This document shows positions 8,756 to 17,439 of a DNA stretch of 64,000 nucleotides, one piece after another. Below the pieces are notes generated by a model, which searched no databases, was not told the origin of the DNA, and saw nothing but the letters and a program-made list of their open reading frames with translations. The translations under genes were made by a program, and so were the position numbers. Within the stretch, counting starts at the first letter, position 1, and each line of letters starts with the position of its first letter. The DNA lies in NCBI RefSeq assembly GCF_023195915.1, contig NZ_JALPRP010000001.1, positions 1,612,001 through 1,676,000 on the forward strand, written 5' to 3'. The stretch comes from Methanoculleus sp. 7T. GTDB taxonomy: Archaea > Halobacteriota > Methanomicrobia > Methanomicrobiales > Methanoculleaceae.

Positions 8756-10006
8756 GTGATGATGTCAAGCGGCCCTTCCGGCCGTCCGGACCGGTTCGGG
8801 ACTCCGATTCTCGGGGTTTCAGAGGTCTCGAGGCTCATCTGCGACCTCCTCGACGACAATCGCCTGCACGAGATATGGGTGCGGGGGGAGGTGACCAACT
8901 ACAAGGATCATGCCTCCGGCCACCGCTACTTCTCGCTCTCGGAGCAGAACGGGAGGAGTTCTGCGCTGATTAACTGCGTCATGTGGCGCACCTACGCGTC
9001 CGGCCTCGCCTTCGAGCCGAGAAACGGCATGGACGTTCTTGCTTGGGGTTCCGTCGAGGTCTACGAGCCTCACGGCAGGTACCAGTTGATCATTCGGGAG
9101 ATGCTCCCGGCGGGCCTCGGCGAGCGCCACCTCATGGTCGAGCGCTGGAAGCGGGAACTCGAGGCCGAGGGCCTCTTCTCCCCCGAGCGGAGACGGGCCC
9201 TGCCCGCCTTTCCGCACCGGATCGGCGTGGTCACCTCTCCGACCGGCGCGGCGGTGAAGGATATCCTCTCGGTCGTATCGCGCCGGTATCCTGCCGAGGT
9301 GATCCTCTCTCCGACGGCCGTGCAGGGGGATACGGCGCATATCGAGATCGCGGAAGCGATCCGGCGGATCGACGGGCTCGTGGATGTGATCATCGTCGGC
9401 CGCGGCGGCGGGAGTTTCGAAGACCTCTTTCCCTTCAACCACCCCGATGTTGTGCGGGCCGTCGCCGCCTGCACGACGCCGGTGATCAGCGCCGTCGGTC
9501 ACGAGGTCGATACCGCCCTCTGCGACTTTGCCGCCGACCTCCGGGCGCCGACGCCGTCCGCGGCGGCGGAGCGGGCCGTGCCCGACCGCCGGGAGGTGCT
9601 TCTGGAGCTCTCCGGATACGAGAAGAGGATGGGAGCGCTCCTCCTTCACCGACTCGATGCCGCCGGGCGTGAGGTCGAGGACCTGCGGGCACGGATGCAT
9701 CCCCGGCGGCTTGCACGCCGGGTCCACGAGCGGATGCAGCGGCTTGCCGAGCACGAGGACCTGCTCAGGCGGGCGGCGCTCGCCCGGGTGCAACGGGAGC
9801 GGTCCGCCCTTGCGGAGGTCCGCGCGAGCCTAGCGGGGAAGGACCCGCTCGCCGTCCTCGACCGGGGCTACTGCATCGTCGAGTCGGACGGGAGGGTCAT
9901 ACGGAGCGCCCGAGACCTCCGCCCCGGGGAGCGCGTGGTGCTGCGGATGAAGGACGGGCGGTGCAAGGCCGTTGTGGAGGAGATAACCTATGACGAAGAC
10001 CTTTGA
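8756..10006 (+). CDS. xseA: Exodeoxyribonuclease VII large subunit
   Basis: Large subunit of exonuclease VII, which degrades single-stranded DNA from both ends. About 416 residues: N-terminal OB fold (about 10-110; WVRGEVTNYKDHASGHRYF), catalytic domain (about 130-300; RIGVVTSPTGAAVKDIL, VGRGGGSFEDLFPFN, VISAVGHEVDTALCDFAADLRAPTPSAAAE) and a C-terminal coiled coil. GTG (8756) and two following ATG codons are all possible starts. The enzyme is bacterial in origin and sporadic in archaea. It overlaps xseB by 17 bases. Confidence 0.94.
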   Translation: MMMSSGPSGRPDRFGTPILGVSEVSRLICDLLDDNRLHEIWVRGEVTNYKDHASGHRYFSLSEQNGRSSALINCVMWRTYASGLAFEPRNGMDVLAWGSVEVYEPHGRYQLIIREMLPAGLGERHLMVERWKRELEAEGLFSPERRRALPAFPHRIGVVTSPTGAAVKDILSVVSRRYPAEVILSPTAVQGDTAHIEIAEAIRRIDGLVDVIIVGRGGGSFEDLFPFNHPDVVRAVAACTTPVISAVGHEVDTALCDFAADLRAPTPSAAAERAVPDRREVLLELSGYEKRMGALLLHRLDAAGREVEDLRARMHPRRLARRVHERMQRLAEHEDLLRRAALARVQRERSALAEVRASLAGKDPLAVLDRGYCIVESDGRVIRSARDLRPGERVVLRMKDGRCKAVVEEITYDEDL

Positions 10007-10175
10007 AGAGATGCTTGAAGAACTGCGGGGGATTGTCCGGAGACTGGAAGACGGCGATGCGAGCCTTGAAGAGAGCATCGCCATGTATGAGCGCGGTGCG
10101 CTCCTCGTGAAGCAATGCGAAGACCTCCTCGGCACGGCCGAGATGAAACTCACGGAACTCGGCCGGGACCAGTAA
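9990..10175 (+). CDS. xseB: Exodeoxyribonuclease VII small subunit
   Basis: A 61-residue helical-hairpin protein, MTKTFEEMLEELRGIVRRLE with DASLEESIAMYERG, the signature of XseB. Several copies coat the XseA coiled coil in the bacterial enzyme. The start lies inside the 3' end of xseA, so the subunits are translationally coupled. Confidence 0.93.
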   Translation: MTKTFEEMLEELRGIVRRLEDGDASLEESIAMYERGALLVKQCEDLLGTAEMKLTELGRDQ

Positions 10176-10233
10176 AGCCGGTAGATCCCCGGCCCGATGC
10201 CGGTCTCGAACCGCCGCACCCCCCGGAGCGTAT

Positions 10234-10449
10234 ATGGCGCCGGACGGTGCATCCTCCTTCATGGTGGATGAGAACGCAGGGGCGATAATAACCGTCTTCG
10301 TCTTAGGCGTCGTTACGGTCCTGCATCTCCTCGGAGCGGTTCCGGCAAGGCTGGTCCTGATCTTCGGGCTCTTCGCGGTCGTGCTCCTTCTTGCAATCGG
10401 GTTGCTGGTGCTCGGCGAGATCCGGGACGGGATGCGGGACGCTCGGTGA
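10234..10449 (+). CDS. Small two-helix membrane protein, unknown function
   Basis: 71 residues with two hydrophobic segments, about 17-37 (AIITVFVLGVVTVLHLLG) and 39-60 (RLVLIFGLFAVVLLLAIG), and a charged C terminus. A GGAG seven bases before the ATG at 10234 supports this start; an ATG at 10261 is a shorter alternative. No family is recognised. It may be read through from xseAB. Confidence 0.55.
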   Translation: MAPDGASSFMVDENAGAIITVFVLGVVTVLHLLGAVPARLVLIFGLFAVVLLLAIGLLVLGEIRDGMRDAR

Positions 10450-10470
10450 GGCGCGGGTCCTCTGTGTGGG

Positions 10471-10905
10471 TCAGAGGATCTCCGGGATCTCGGCCTCGAA
10501 CTCGACCACCAGTTCTTCTCCCCGCCGGAGCGCCTCGATGAACTCACGGGGGAGGGCGGCCGCGACGTGATCGGAGCGGATGCCCACGGTCCGGTCCGAG
10601 ACGAAGTCGCTCCGCCGCCAGACAAGGTCGGCGGGGTGGTCGAGGGTGAGCGCCGCGCTTCCTTGCGATCTGACCTCGACGGTCAGGCCGCCGGCAACGA
10701 GCCGGGTCGTGAGCACCGCTCGGTCGTCGCGGAGCACCGCTTTCAGGTCCGGGTCGAGGTCTGCGGCGCCTTTGTCGGCGGCGATGCCGATGATGCAGTC
10801 GCCGGAGAGCGTCAGCGTCTTGTCTTTCGTAACCTCAAACGTCGTCGGATGGGTGCCTTGGATCAGCGGGTGCCCCCGTGCCCGCACGATATCCCTTGCC
10901 TTCAT
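10471..10905 (-). CDS. DUF371 family protein
   Basis: A 144-residue archaeal protein matching DUF371, with GHPLIQGTHPTTFEVTKD near the start and LSGDCIIGIAADKGA after it, the two conserved blocks of the family. No membrane segment. Function unknown. It is divergent from the next gene with only 32 bases between the start codons, so one of the two must be leaderless or have its promoter inside its neighbour. Confidence 0.85.
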   Translation of the reverse strand: MKARDIVRARGHPLIQGTHPTTFEVTKDKTLTLSGDCIIGIAADKGAADLDPDLKAVLRDDRAVLTTRLVAGGLTVEVRSQGSAALTLDHPADLVWRRSDFVSDRTVGIRSDHVAAALPREFIEALRRGEELVVEFEAEIPEIL

Positions 10906-10937
10906 GCTTAATTAGGAAGGGATTCTATTGCTAATGA

Positions 10938-11528
10938 ATGATTACTATCGTCTGCCCCGTCTGTAAAGAGGAGTGCGAGCACCAGATTCTCCGGGAAGCC
11001 GCCGAACTGGTGGTGCAGTGCAGCGAGTGCGGTCAGGTCCGCCGGATACCGAAGCCTCCCGAACCCCGTATCCTCGCCGTCAAGGCGATCGTGAGCCGGG
11101 AGACGGAATCGCAGGTCTGCAGTGTGGAGATGCTCGAAGATGAGGTCGTGACCCTCGGAGACCATATCGCCGCAGAATGTGGGGATGAAGTCTTCGGGGT
11201 TGAGGTCACCGGCATCGAGGTCGGAGAGAAGAGAGTCCGCCAGGCCAAGGCCGCGGAGGTGGCGACCCTCTGGACGCGGGGGATCGAGCAGGTCGTGGTG
11301 AGGGCGTCCATCCATACCGGGCGCACAACCATCCCGCTCTACCAGACTGCTGAGGGAGAAGACGAGTACGTCGTAGGGGAGACCTACACCTTCGGCGGAC
11401 GGCAGATCAGGATATCGCACATCAAACTCCGCGACGGCCCGGTCATGCGGAAAGAAGGTTGGAAGACGGTGGCTCGCCGGGTAAAGAGGATCTACGGCTA
11501 CCTTGAGGGACGATCCCGCAGGTATTGA
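10938..11528 (+). CDS. HVO_0476-family zinc finger protein
   Basis: A 196-residue archaeal protein that opens with a zinc ribbon, CPVCKEEC and CSECGQVRR (residues about 6-35), followed by a beta-rich domain with two similar halves (AVKAIVSRETESQ and VVRASIHTGRTT). This layout matches the HVO_0476 family, whose function is not known; nucleic-acid binding is plausible from the zinc ribbon and basic C terminus (VARRVKRIYG). Confidence 0.8.
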   Translation: MITIVCPVCKEECEHQILREAAELVVQCSECGQVRRIPKPPEPRILAVKAIVSRETESQVCSVEMLEDEVVTLGDHIAAECGDEVFGVEVTGIEVGEKRVRQAKAAEVATLWTRGIEQVVVRASIHTGRTTIPLYQTAEGEDEYVVGETYTFGGRQIRISHIKLRDGPVMRKEGWKTVARRVKRIYGYLEGRSRRY

Positions 11529-11619
11529 TCCCGGCGGCCACCTCTGCTTCGATAGAAAAAACCCCGGCACCGTGAAAGACCCACGATCAGGTCCGGCGGC
11601 ACCTCGCCCGAAGCGGGGG

Positions 11620-11883
11620 TCAGGGCAGGTGCCGCCTGATCGCAGCCTCGAGGTCGTCGCGGTGGACGAGCCCCTCCATCCGCTCCCTGACCGTGTCGTC
11701 CTCGACGACGAGGGTCGTGGGGGTCACCCGGAGGTTATACTTTTTGATATACTGCGGATTCTTCACGGCATCGATCTCCTCGATCTCGATCCCGAGGTCC
11801 TTCTTCACTTCCAGAAGAATCGGGGCCTGCTCTTCGCACCCCATGCAACCCTCCTGAAAGAAATTTATCACCTTCACCGTCAT
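11620..11883 (-). CDS. Thioredoxin-family protein
   Basis: An 87-residue thioredoxin fold with the active-site motif CMGC (residues about 13-16) in place of the classical CGPC, and the cis-proline loop VTPTT near residue 55. The size resembles archaeal glutaredoxin-like thioredoxins. It probably acts as a disulfide reductant in the cytoplasm; partners are not indicated by the neighbours. Confidence 0.85.
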   Translation of the reverse strand: MTVKVINFFQEGCMGCEEQAPILLEVKKDLGIEIEEIDAVKNPQYIKKYNLRVTPTTLVVEDDTVRERMEGLVHRDDLEAAIRRHLP

Positions 11884-12247
11884 AGTATCACAGCGCCGAG
11901 ACCGGATTCGACCAGGGGAGGATGCGCGTCCTCCGTTGCACTCGCCGATCCTGCGTCCCGCTAGAAATACCCCTCTTCATCCCCTGATATTTAAAGATCC
12001 CGTTCTCGTCCCCGCCGGCAGCTCACTGCGCTCACGTTCGAGATCGGTGCCTTGCAGGCGGACCCGCCGGGACGATCGGTGCCGGAGCAGGGCATGAGGC
12101 CGGCGTCGCGGGGAGCAGGACACCCTGCCGATCCGGCGAGCAACGGAGGCGCCGGCGCCCCAAAATGCCTTTTTTTCGGAAGGGAGCCCCCTCGAACCAA
12201 GCGCAGAAAGACAATCTACTTATGGTTTTAACGACACGCAAATATGA
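11884..12247. other. Intergenic region upstream of the partner-switching operon
   Basis: 364 bases without a credible gene. It is GC-rich with several short inverted repeats around 12015-12160 and then turns AT-richer. A weak TATA-like stretch, aatctacttatgg (about 12213-12225), lies 23-35 bases before the ATG at 12248, so the operon mRNA may be leaderless. Nothing else was recognised. Confidence 0.5.
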
Positions 12248-12604
12248 ATGACGAATGCCTGTGGCATATCTGCGCATACGGGCGAATCTGGTGCTGTTAT
12301 ATCGGTAACAGGGAGGATTGACGCCTCTTCGGCCGGCCTCCTGGATGCCGAGCTTTCCCGACTCATCGGCGGCGGCGAGCGCGCGATCGTCGTCGAGATG
12401 GGAGGGCTTGAGTATATCAGCAGTTCCTGCCTTCGTGTGCTCCTTGCGGCAAAGAAGAACCTCAAGAGATCTGGTGGGGATCTCACGATAGCCGCCCTGA
12501 CGCCCTTCGTACGGGAAGTCTTCGAAATATCCGGGTTCCTGAGGATATTTTCTGTCTATGAGAGTGTCGAGGAGGCTACCGAGAGAATGGGACAGACCGG
12601 ATGA
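12248..12604 (+). CDS. STAS-domain anti-anti-sigma factor homologue (SpoIIAA/RsbV-like)
   Basis: A 118-residue single STAS domain. The block GGLEYISSSCLRVLLAAKKN places serines where SpoIIAA/RsbV are phosphorylated. In bacteria such proteins bind and sequester the RsbW/SpoIIAB kinase when unphosphorylated. Here it is the first gene of a four-gene operon with a phosphatase and a kinase of the same type, overlapping the phosphatase by four bases (ATGA). Archaea have no sigma factor, so the final target must differ. Confidence 0.88.
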   Translation: MTNACGISAHTGESGAVISVTGRIDASSAGLLDAELSRLIGGGERAIVVEMGGLEYISSSCLRVLLAAKKNLKRSGGDLTIAALTPFVREVFEISGFLRIFSVYESVEEATERMGQTG

Positions 12605-13962
12605 GCGCCGAGATACCGGAGTTGCTCGTTCTCCTGCAGATGATCTGCGTCATCATCGTCGCAGCCTACTTCATCACCAGGACCGAGATCTTCACCGAAG
12701 CGCTTGAACGGCGGCTTTCGTTCAGGAGCGGGGCGTATCTCATCCTGTTTTTCGGCATCCTATCGATATACGGGACCCTGAGCGGCGTCGAGGTGCTCGG
12801 CGCACCGATCAATGTGCGGGACCTCGGTCCCATGGTCGCCGGCATCTTCTGCGGACCGGTGGTCGGTATCGGCGCAGGGCTCATCGGCGGCGCCTTCAGA
12901 ATGGGACTTGGAGGGTTCAGCGCCGTCTCCTGCTCGCTCTCAACGGTCCTTGCCGGCGCTCTCGGCGGGGCGATCTATTACGCCCACAGAGGGCGCCCGG
13001 TCACCGTCGGAACCGCGGTCGGGTTTGCCGTAGGCATGGAGGTGCTGCACATGGGGATCGTGCTGCTCATATCCCGCCCCTTTGAGGCGGCCCTGGACCT
13101 CGTCAGTCAGGTGAGCCTGCCGATGATCCTCGCAAACGCCATCGGAATGTTCATTTTTGCAAAACTGAACACCAACCTCCTTACCGAGAGACGGACAAAG
13201 GCCGAGCGCGACGCCTACCACGAAGAACTCCAGCGCAAAAAAGCCGAGCTCCAGATTGCAGCTGATATCCAGCAGACTTTTCTTCCGAAGTCCATCCCCA
13301 CACCGAAGGGATTCGACCTCCTCGCCGTCAGTTGTCCGGCACGGGAGGTCGGCGGCGATTTTTACGACGCCATTCCTCTTGGGCAGGGCAAAACCGGGCT
13401 CGTTATCGCAGACGTCTCGGGCAAGAGCGTCTCCGCGGCGCTGTACATGGCGCTCTCCCGCACGATCATCAGGGCGACGGCAACGTGGCATCCCGATGTC
13501 TCTCTCGCTCTTGCCGATGCGAACACGATAATCGAAGAGCAGTCGGATTCGGGCATGTTCGTCACCCTCTTCTACGGCGTGCTCGACGAGAAGACCCGGA
13601 CGCTCACCTACGCGAACGCCGGTCACAACCCGCCCCTCCTTCTCAGAGCAGGCGCCACGGATTTCGGCCGCCTGATGCCGACGGGTGTGGCGCTCGGTGC
13701 CGCCGGCGATCAGGAATACGGCGCGGAACAGGTCACCCTGCTTCCTGGCGACCTGCTCGTCCTCTACACCGACGGTGTGACCGAGGCGATCAACGGGAGC
13801 AACGAGGAATTCAGTGAGGCCAGACTGATGGAGACGATACGCAGCGTGCGCGAACACTCGTCACGGGAGATCATCCGCGAGATCAGGGACGTGATCGACG
13901 GGCATGCGGGAGGCGAGCCCCAGTTCGACGACATCACCCTGATGGTGCTCAAAGGGGTGTAA
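12601..13962 (+). CDS. Membrane-bound SpoIIE-type PP2C phosphatase
   Basis: A 453-residue protein. N-terminal half (about 1-190): membrane domain resembling the 5TM LytS sensor module, with NVRDLGPMVAGIFCGPVVG. A short coiled linker (about 195-225) leads into a SpoIIE/RsbU PP2C domain (about 230-453) with all metal-site motifs: EVGGDFYDA, VIADVSGK, NAGHNPP, YTDGVTEA and FDDITLMVL. It should dephosphorylate the STAS proteins encoded on either side in response to a membrane or extracellular signal. Catalytically it looks intact. Confidence 0.92.
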   Translation: MSAEIPELLVLLQMICVIIVAAYFITRTEIFTEALERRLSFRSGAYLILFFGILSIYGTLSGVEVLGAPINVRDLGPMVAGIFCGPVVGIGAGLIGGAFRMGLGGFSAVSCSLSTVLAGALGGAIYYAHRGRPVTVGTAVGFAVGMEVLHMGIVLLISRPFEAALDLVSQVSLPMILANAIGMFIFAKLNTNLLTERRTKAERDAYHEELQRKKAELQIAADIQQTFLPKSIPTPKGFDLLAVSCPAREVGGDFYDAIPLGQGKTGLVIADVSGKSVSAALYMALSRTIIRATATWHPDVSLALADANTIIEEQSDSGMFVTLFYGVLDEKTRTLTYANAGHNPPLLLRAGATDFGRLMPTGVALGAAGDQEYGAEQVTLLPGDLLVLYTDGVTEAINGSNEEFSEARLMETIRSVREHSSREIIREIRDVIDGHAGGEPQFDDITLMVLKGV

Positions 13963-13964
13963 CG

Positions 13965-14384
13965 ATGGAGGAGGTCACGATCGATGCCGCCATATCGTCC
14001 CTGCCGGGTGCGCTCGCCTCGGTGACCGAGATCCTCGGACGTCTCGGCGTGCCGGAGAAGACCGTCCGGGAACTTGAACTTGCGGTGGACGAGGCCGTGA
14101 CCAACATCATGCTGCATGGGTATGCCTCTTCGGAAGGCCGGATTCGGCTCTCCTGCCGGCGTGATGGGGACATGGTCCGGATACGGATTGAGGACGAGGC
14201 GCCGCCCTTCGATCCCACGGAGGTTCCCGAACCCGATCTCGGAGGAGACGCCGATGACCGGCCCATAGGAGGCCTTGGCATCCACTTTATCCGAAACATG
14301 ACCGACGAAATCGGATACGAGCGTACTGAGGGACGGAACATCCTGATCCTTGGAAAACGTATCAAGACGACCGATGGGAGGTAG
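13965..14384 (+). CDS. RsbW/SpoIIAB-like serine kinase (anti-sigma factor homologue)
   Basis: A 139-residue GHKL ATPase. The N box ELAVDEAVTNIMLHGY, the G1 region IRIEDEAPPFDP and the G2 region PIGGLGIHFIR are intact, so it should bind ATP and phosphorylate STAS partners. It starts two bases after the phosphatase gene. In bacteria the same protein would hold a sigma factor; here the output is unknown, with the long STAS fusion downstream an obvious candidate partner. Confidence 0.92.
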   Translation: MEEVTIDAAISSLPGALASVTEILGRLGVPEKTVRELELAVDEAVTNIMLHGYASSEGRIRLSCRRDGDMVRIRIEDEAPPFDPTEVPEPDLGGDADDRPIGGLGIHFIRNMTDEIGYERTEGRNILILGKRIKTTDGR

Positions 14385-14388
14385 AAAG

Positions 14389-15651
14389 ATGGAGATCGTT
14401 ACGGAAAGAAAAGATGATGTGCTGATATTCGGAGTGAATGGGCGACTGGACGGCTACGCCGCGTCCCAAGTCGCGGTTGAGATCGAGCGCAGCCTGAGGG
14501 ACGACGACCGGTCGGTCGTCGTGGATCTGGATGGGCTGACCTACATGAGCAGCGCCGGAATCAGGGTCCTTCTGGCGCTCCAGAAGAAGGTGAGAGCGAG
14601 AGGCGGGGGGATTGCCCTCTGCAATATCGGAGAGTACCCGAAGAACGTGCTCTCCATGGCGGGCTTCGACAAGGTCTTCCCGATATTCCCGTCCCGTGAC
14701 GAGGCCTTCAGGGAAATGCGGAAGCGTGAGGACAGTCTCTCCCTGATCGCAGACCTGAAGAACCCCATGACGGAACGGGGAAGCGCACGGTTCGGGTTCG
14801 AGACTGTATCCCGGACTCCCGCATCGCTGAGGGTGAAGGGAGACCGTTCCGCTCTTGCCCGGAACCGCATCGGCGAGGAAGATATCGGCGCAGAGCGTCT
14901 CTCCGAGATCGAGTACTCGCTGGGCCTTGGCGCCCTCGGGAGCACGGTTGAGGACACGATGCCGTTCCTCGGCGAGATGATGACACTCCGCGGCTCCATG
15001 ATCTGGCTTCCGGACGACGGCCACGATACGCCCGATTTCTTTGTCCCCGCCGGAGATATTGGTGAGGTCAGGGCATACACGGCATTCAACCTCTCCCTTG
15101 AGGGGTCGTTCAACGAGATCGCTGCCATCGAGGCGACCGACGAGGACGGGATCGCCCTCGACGCCCTGTACCGGGCCGTCTTCGCGCTCGCAAAAGAGAG
15201 GAAGAGGGATTGCCGCGGGATTCTGGCGACGGCGATCTGGGGCGTTGCCGCGGATTTCAAAGGCATGGGCACGAAGCGGCCGCCTGCCCCGATAGACGGC
15301 GACTCAACCCCGGCGGAAAACCGCACGGCAGCGAACTATGAAGGCTACAGCATCGTCGCCTTCGGCATCGGCATCGACCGCTCCGCCGACCTCTCGGGAT
15401 ACGACCGATCTGCGCTTGACGCCATTCTCGCCCCTCAACCGGAAGGAGGGGATACGAACGGTCTTTACCTCCACAATCACGGCGCCGTCTTCAGAAACGC
15501 ACCCTGGGACCCCGAAGCGGACCTGATCAAGGGGATCGAGCGGTGCCTTGCGGACGGGGAGTTCGTCGATATGCGCCACCTGCTCGATACGACGAAGATC
15601 CGCCGTGCAAAAGTCGGGATCGCCTATATCTCCGCGATCAAAAGGAGATAA
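14389..15651 (+). CDS. STAS domain fused to an unknown C-terminal domain
   Basis: 420 residues from the ATG at 14389, which has GGGAGGT a few bases upstream. Residues about 1-110 form a second STAS domain with DLDGLTYMSSAGIRVLLALQ, the SpoIIAA phosphoserine site. The remaining 300 or so residues carry no motif I recognise; they are mixed alpha/beta, with a repeated style (ALGSTVEDTMPFLGEMM; AYTAFNLSLEGSFNEI; IVAFGIGIDRSADLSGY) and a His-containing NGLYLHNHGAVF. The fusion suggests the C-terminal domain is the output switched by phosphorylation. Confidence 0.82.
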   Translation: MEIVTERKDDVLIFGVNGRLDGYAASQVAVEIERSLRDDDRSVVVDLDGLTYMSSAGIRVLLALQKKVRARGGGIALCNIGEYPKNVLSMAGFDKVFPIFPSRDEAFREMRKREDSLSLIADLKNPMTERGSARFGFETVSRTPASLRVKGDRSALARNRIGEEDIGAERLSEIEYSLGLGALGSTVEDTMPFLGEMMTLRGSMIWLPDDGHDTPDFFVPAGDIGEVRAYTAFNLSLEGSFNEIAAIEATDEDGIALDALYRAVFALAKERKRDCRGILATAIWGVAADFKGMGTKRPPAPIDGDSTPAENRTAANYEGYSIVAFGIGIDRSADLSGYDRSALDAILAPQPEGGDTNGLYLHNHGAVFRNAPWDPEADLIKGIERCLADGEFVDMRHLLDTTKIRRAKVGIAYISAIKRR

Positions 15652-15656
15652 TACTC

Positions 15657-15662
15657 TTTTTT
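15657..15662 (+). terminator. T-tract terminator after the partner-switching operon
   Basis: A run of six T begins five bases after the operon's last stop. Such runs end archaeal transcripts. The converging gene ends at 15703. Confidence 0.5.
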
Positions 15663-15702
15663 GGAACTTTCACCCCTCACGGGGGAGTTCCCGACCGATT
15701 CC

Positions 15703-17439
15703 TCAGGTCGGCCGCGGCGCAGGTCCGCTCATGCCCGGAGCATCCTCACCTGCAAAACAGACCTCGACCCGGGCGGTGCCGTCCCGGGTCTCGACGGCGC
15801 ATCGGCCCCCGCACCGTGCGAAGCGCCGCTCGTAGACCCCGGCATACGGCCAGTCCGGATGCAGGGCATCGGATGCGATCGCGATCGTCGCGCCGTCCGG
15901 CGTTCCGGCCACCGTGATGGCGACATTCTTTGCCCCGGCTGCAGCGAGGTCTTCGATGAGGCCGGTGATGCCGTCGCAGAGCCGATCGGGATCGGTCATA
16001 ACCGGGAGGGGGCGGGTGCGGACCTCCACGCTGACCGCGGTCTCCTCAAAAATGACGGGGTTTGCGATCCGTGCGGCGAGCGCCGTAAGAAATGCCGCTT
16101 CGTCCTCGGCTGCGGCGATCATCGCATCGTCGAGGTACGAGGGGTCTTTGAGCCTCGCGACAAACGTTTCAAGGCATTCGGCAAGGTCTACGTTCCGGTC
16201 GTTCAGCCTCTCGTTGAGGCCGTAGACCGTAGAGAGGCAGTCCGTAAGGAGGTACCGCACCCTCCGTATGAGGGAGGCGTCGAGCACCGGGTCGTTCGGG
16301 CCGGAACCGAGGGCCCTCTCGATCTTCCCTACGATCTGGACGGCCTTGAGCACAAACTGGATCTCGATCTTTCTTCCTTCCCCGAGTTCGCCGGCAAAGG
16401 TCGAGAAGTTGGTGAGGAATTCATCGATTGCATCGTTCTGGAGAAGGTCGCGGTATCTTTCCGCCTCCTCCGTCTCCCCAAGTTCCTCCAGGTAATACGA
16501 GAGATAATAGAGCCTGCCGCCGATGACGGAGAAGAGTTTTCCTGCTTCTATGAGCATATCCCGTGCGTAGGAGACCGAGGCGCGGAGGCGATCGGGATCG
16601 AAGGTTGAGATGCCCTTGAGTTTTTTCGCCTCCGTCTCAAGGGATCCGAGCGCCTTGAGGGTATCGGAGACGGACAGCCCGCGGCCGTGGCCGTTCCAGC
16701 AGAAAGCGATCTCCCCGGACTCAAGGATCAGGCGGGCCGCCCGGATCGAGGCACAGAGGTGATCGCAGTTCCAGCGGTGCAGACCGGCAATCCCCGGGCT
16801 GGCCGCAAAGAGGATGTCCCCGATGAAGAGGTGCTCCCCGATTCTGATGAAGATGGAATCGGGGCTATGGCCCGGCATATAATACACGGTGCATGTCGTC
16901 CCCGACTGATAGGTGACGTGCTGCCGGTACAGCACCGTCCCGTCATCGACCTGCATCTGATCGGTGGAGAGGCGCACCGTGCGGCCGCATGCCTCCACCG
17001 TCCGTTCGCCTCCGCAAGCCCGGTCCTCCCTGGTCAGGAGATGGACGTCCACCGGCACCGGCTCGATCTCCCGACCGTACATCTCCGCAACCGTCTGGTG
17101 CGGGTCGCCGGCCTCAAGCGCCAGCGCCCCCTCTTCTTGGGCGAAGACCGCAACCCTCGAGGATGCTATCCGCTCCCGGTGCCTGATGACGCCGTGTGCA
17201 TGGTCGAGATGGCAATGCGTAAGCAGCACGGAGACGCCGCGGGGGCGTTCTCCGTTTGCCGCCCGTATCGCCGCGACGAGCGATGCGATATGGGCCTCAT
17301 CGGCGCCCGTATCGATGACGATGATCTCTCCGGGTGTGCTGACCAGATAAGCGTTCGAACAGCAGACGTCCGGGTACCGCGTGAAGGGAAGTAGAGTTGC
17401 GCCGCCGCTTCCGGGGATCTCAATCCAGTCTCCTTCCAT
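15703..17439 (-). CDS. Metallo-beta-lactamase domain fused to a histidine-kinase-like module
   Basis: 578 residues from an ATG at 17439 preceded by GAGGAG. Residues 1 to about 270 are a metallo-beta-lactamase fold with an intact site: HCHLDH (75-80), YMPGHSPDS, FIGDILF and the late NGHGRG. A helical middle part (about 280-470) resembles a dimerisation/HisKA_2-like region, and the C-terminal 110 residues (DPDRLCDGITGLIEDLAAA, then VAITVAGTPDG) look like a degenerate GHKL ATPase. The GHKL G boxes are not convincing, so it may be a pseudokinase. It converges on the partner-switching operon, suggesting a related sensory role. Confidence 0.7.
   Translation of the reverse strand: MEGDWIEIPGSGGATLLPFTRYPDVCCSNAYLVSTPGEIIVIDTGADEAHIASLVAAIRAANGERPRGVSVLLTHCHLDHAHGVIRHRERIASSRVAVFAQEEGALALEAGDPHQTVAEMYGREIEPVPVDVHLLTREDRACGGERTVEACGRTVRLSTDQMQVDDGTVLYRQHVTYQSGTTCTVYYMPGHSPDSIFIRIGEHLFIGDILFAASPGIAGLHRWNCDHLCASIRAARLILESGEIAFCWNGHGRGLSVSDTLKALGSLETEAKKLKGISTFDPDRLRASVSYARDMLIEAGKLFSVIGGRLYYLSYYLEELGETEEAERYRDLLQNDAIDEFLTNFSTFAGELGEGRKIEIQFVLKAVQIVGKIERALGSGPNDPVLDASLIRRVRYLLTDCLSTVYGLNERLNDRNVDLAECLETFVARLKDPSYLDDAMIAAAEDEAAFLTALAARIANPVIFEETAVSVEVRTRPLPVMTDPDRLCDGITGLIEDLAAAGAKNVAITVAGTPDGATIAIASDALHPDWPYAGVYERRFARCGGRCAVETRDGTARVEVCFAGEDAPGMSGPAPRPT

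Noticed and set aside
8747-8760. Shared 14-base word taatagattgtgat at 8747 and 38616
   Set aside because: Only two copies, in AT-rich promoter DNA with no common gene function; could be chance.
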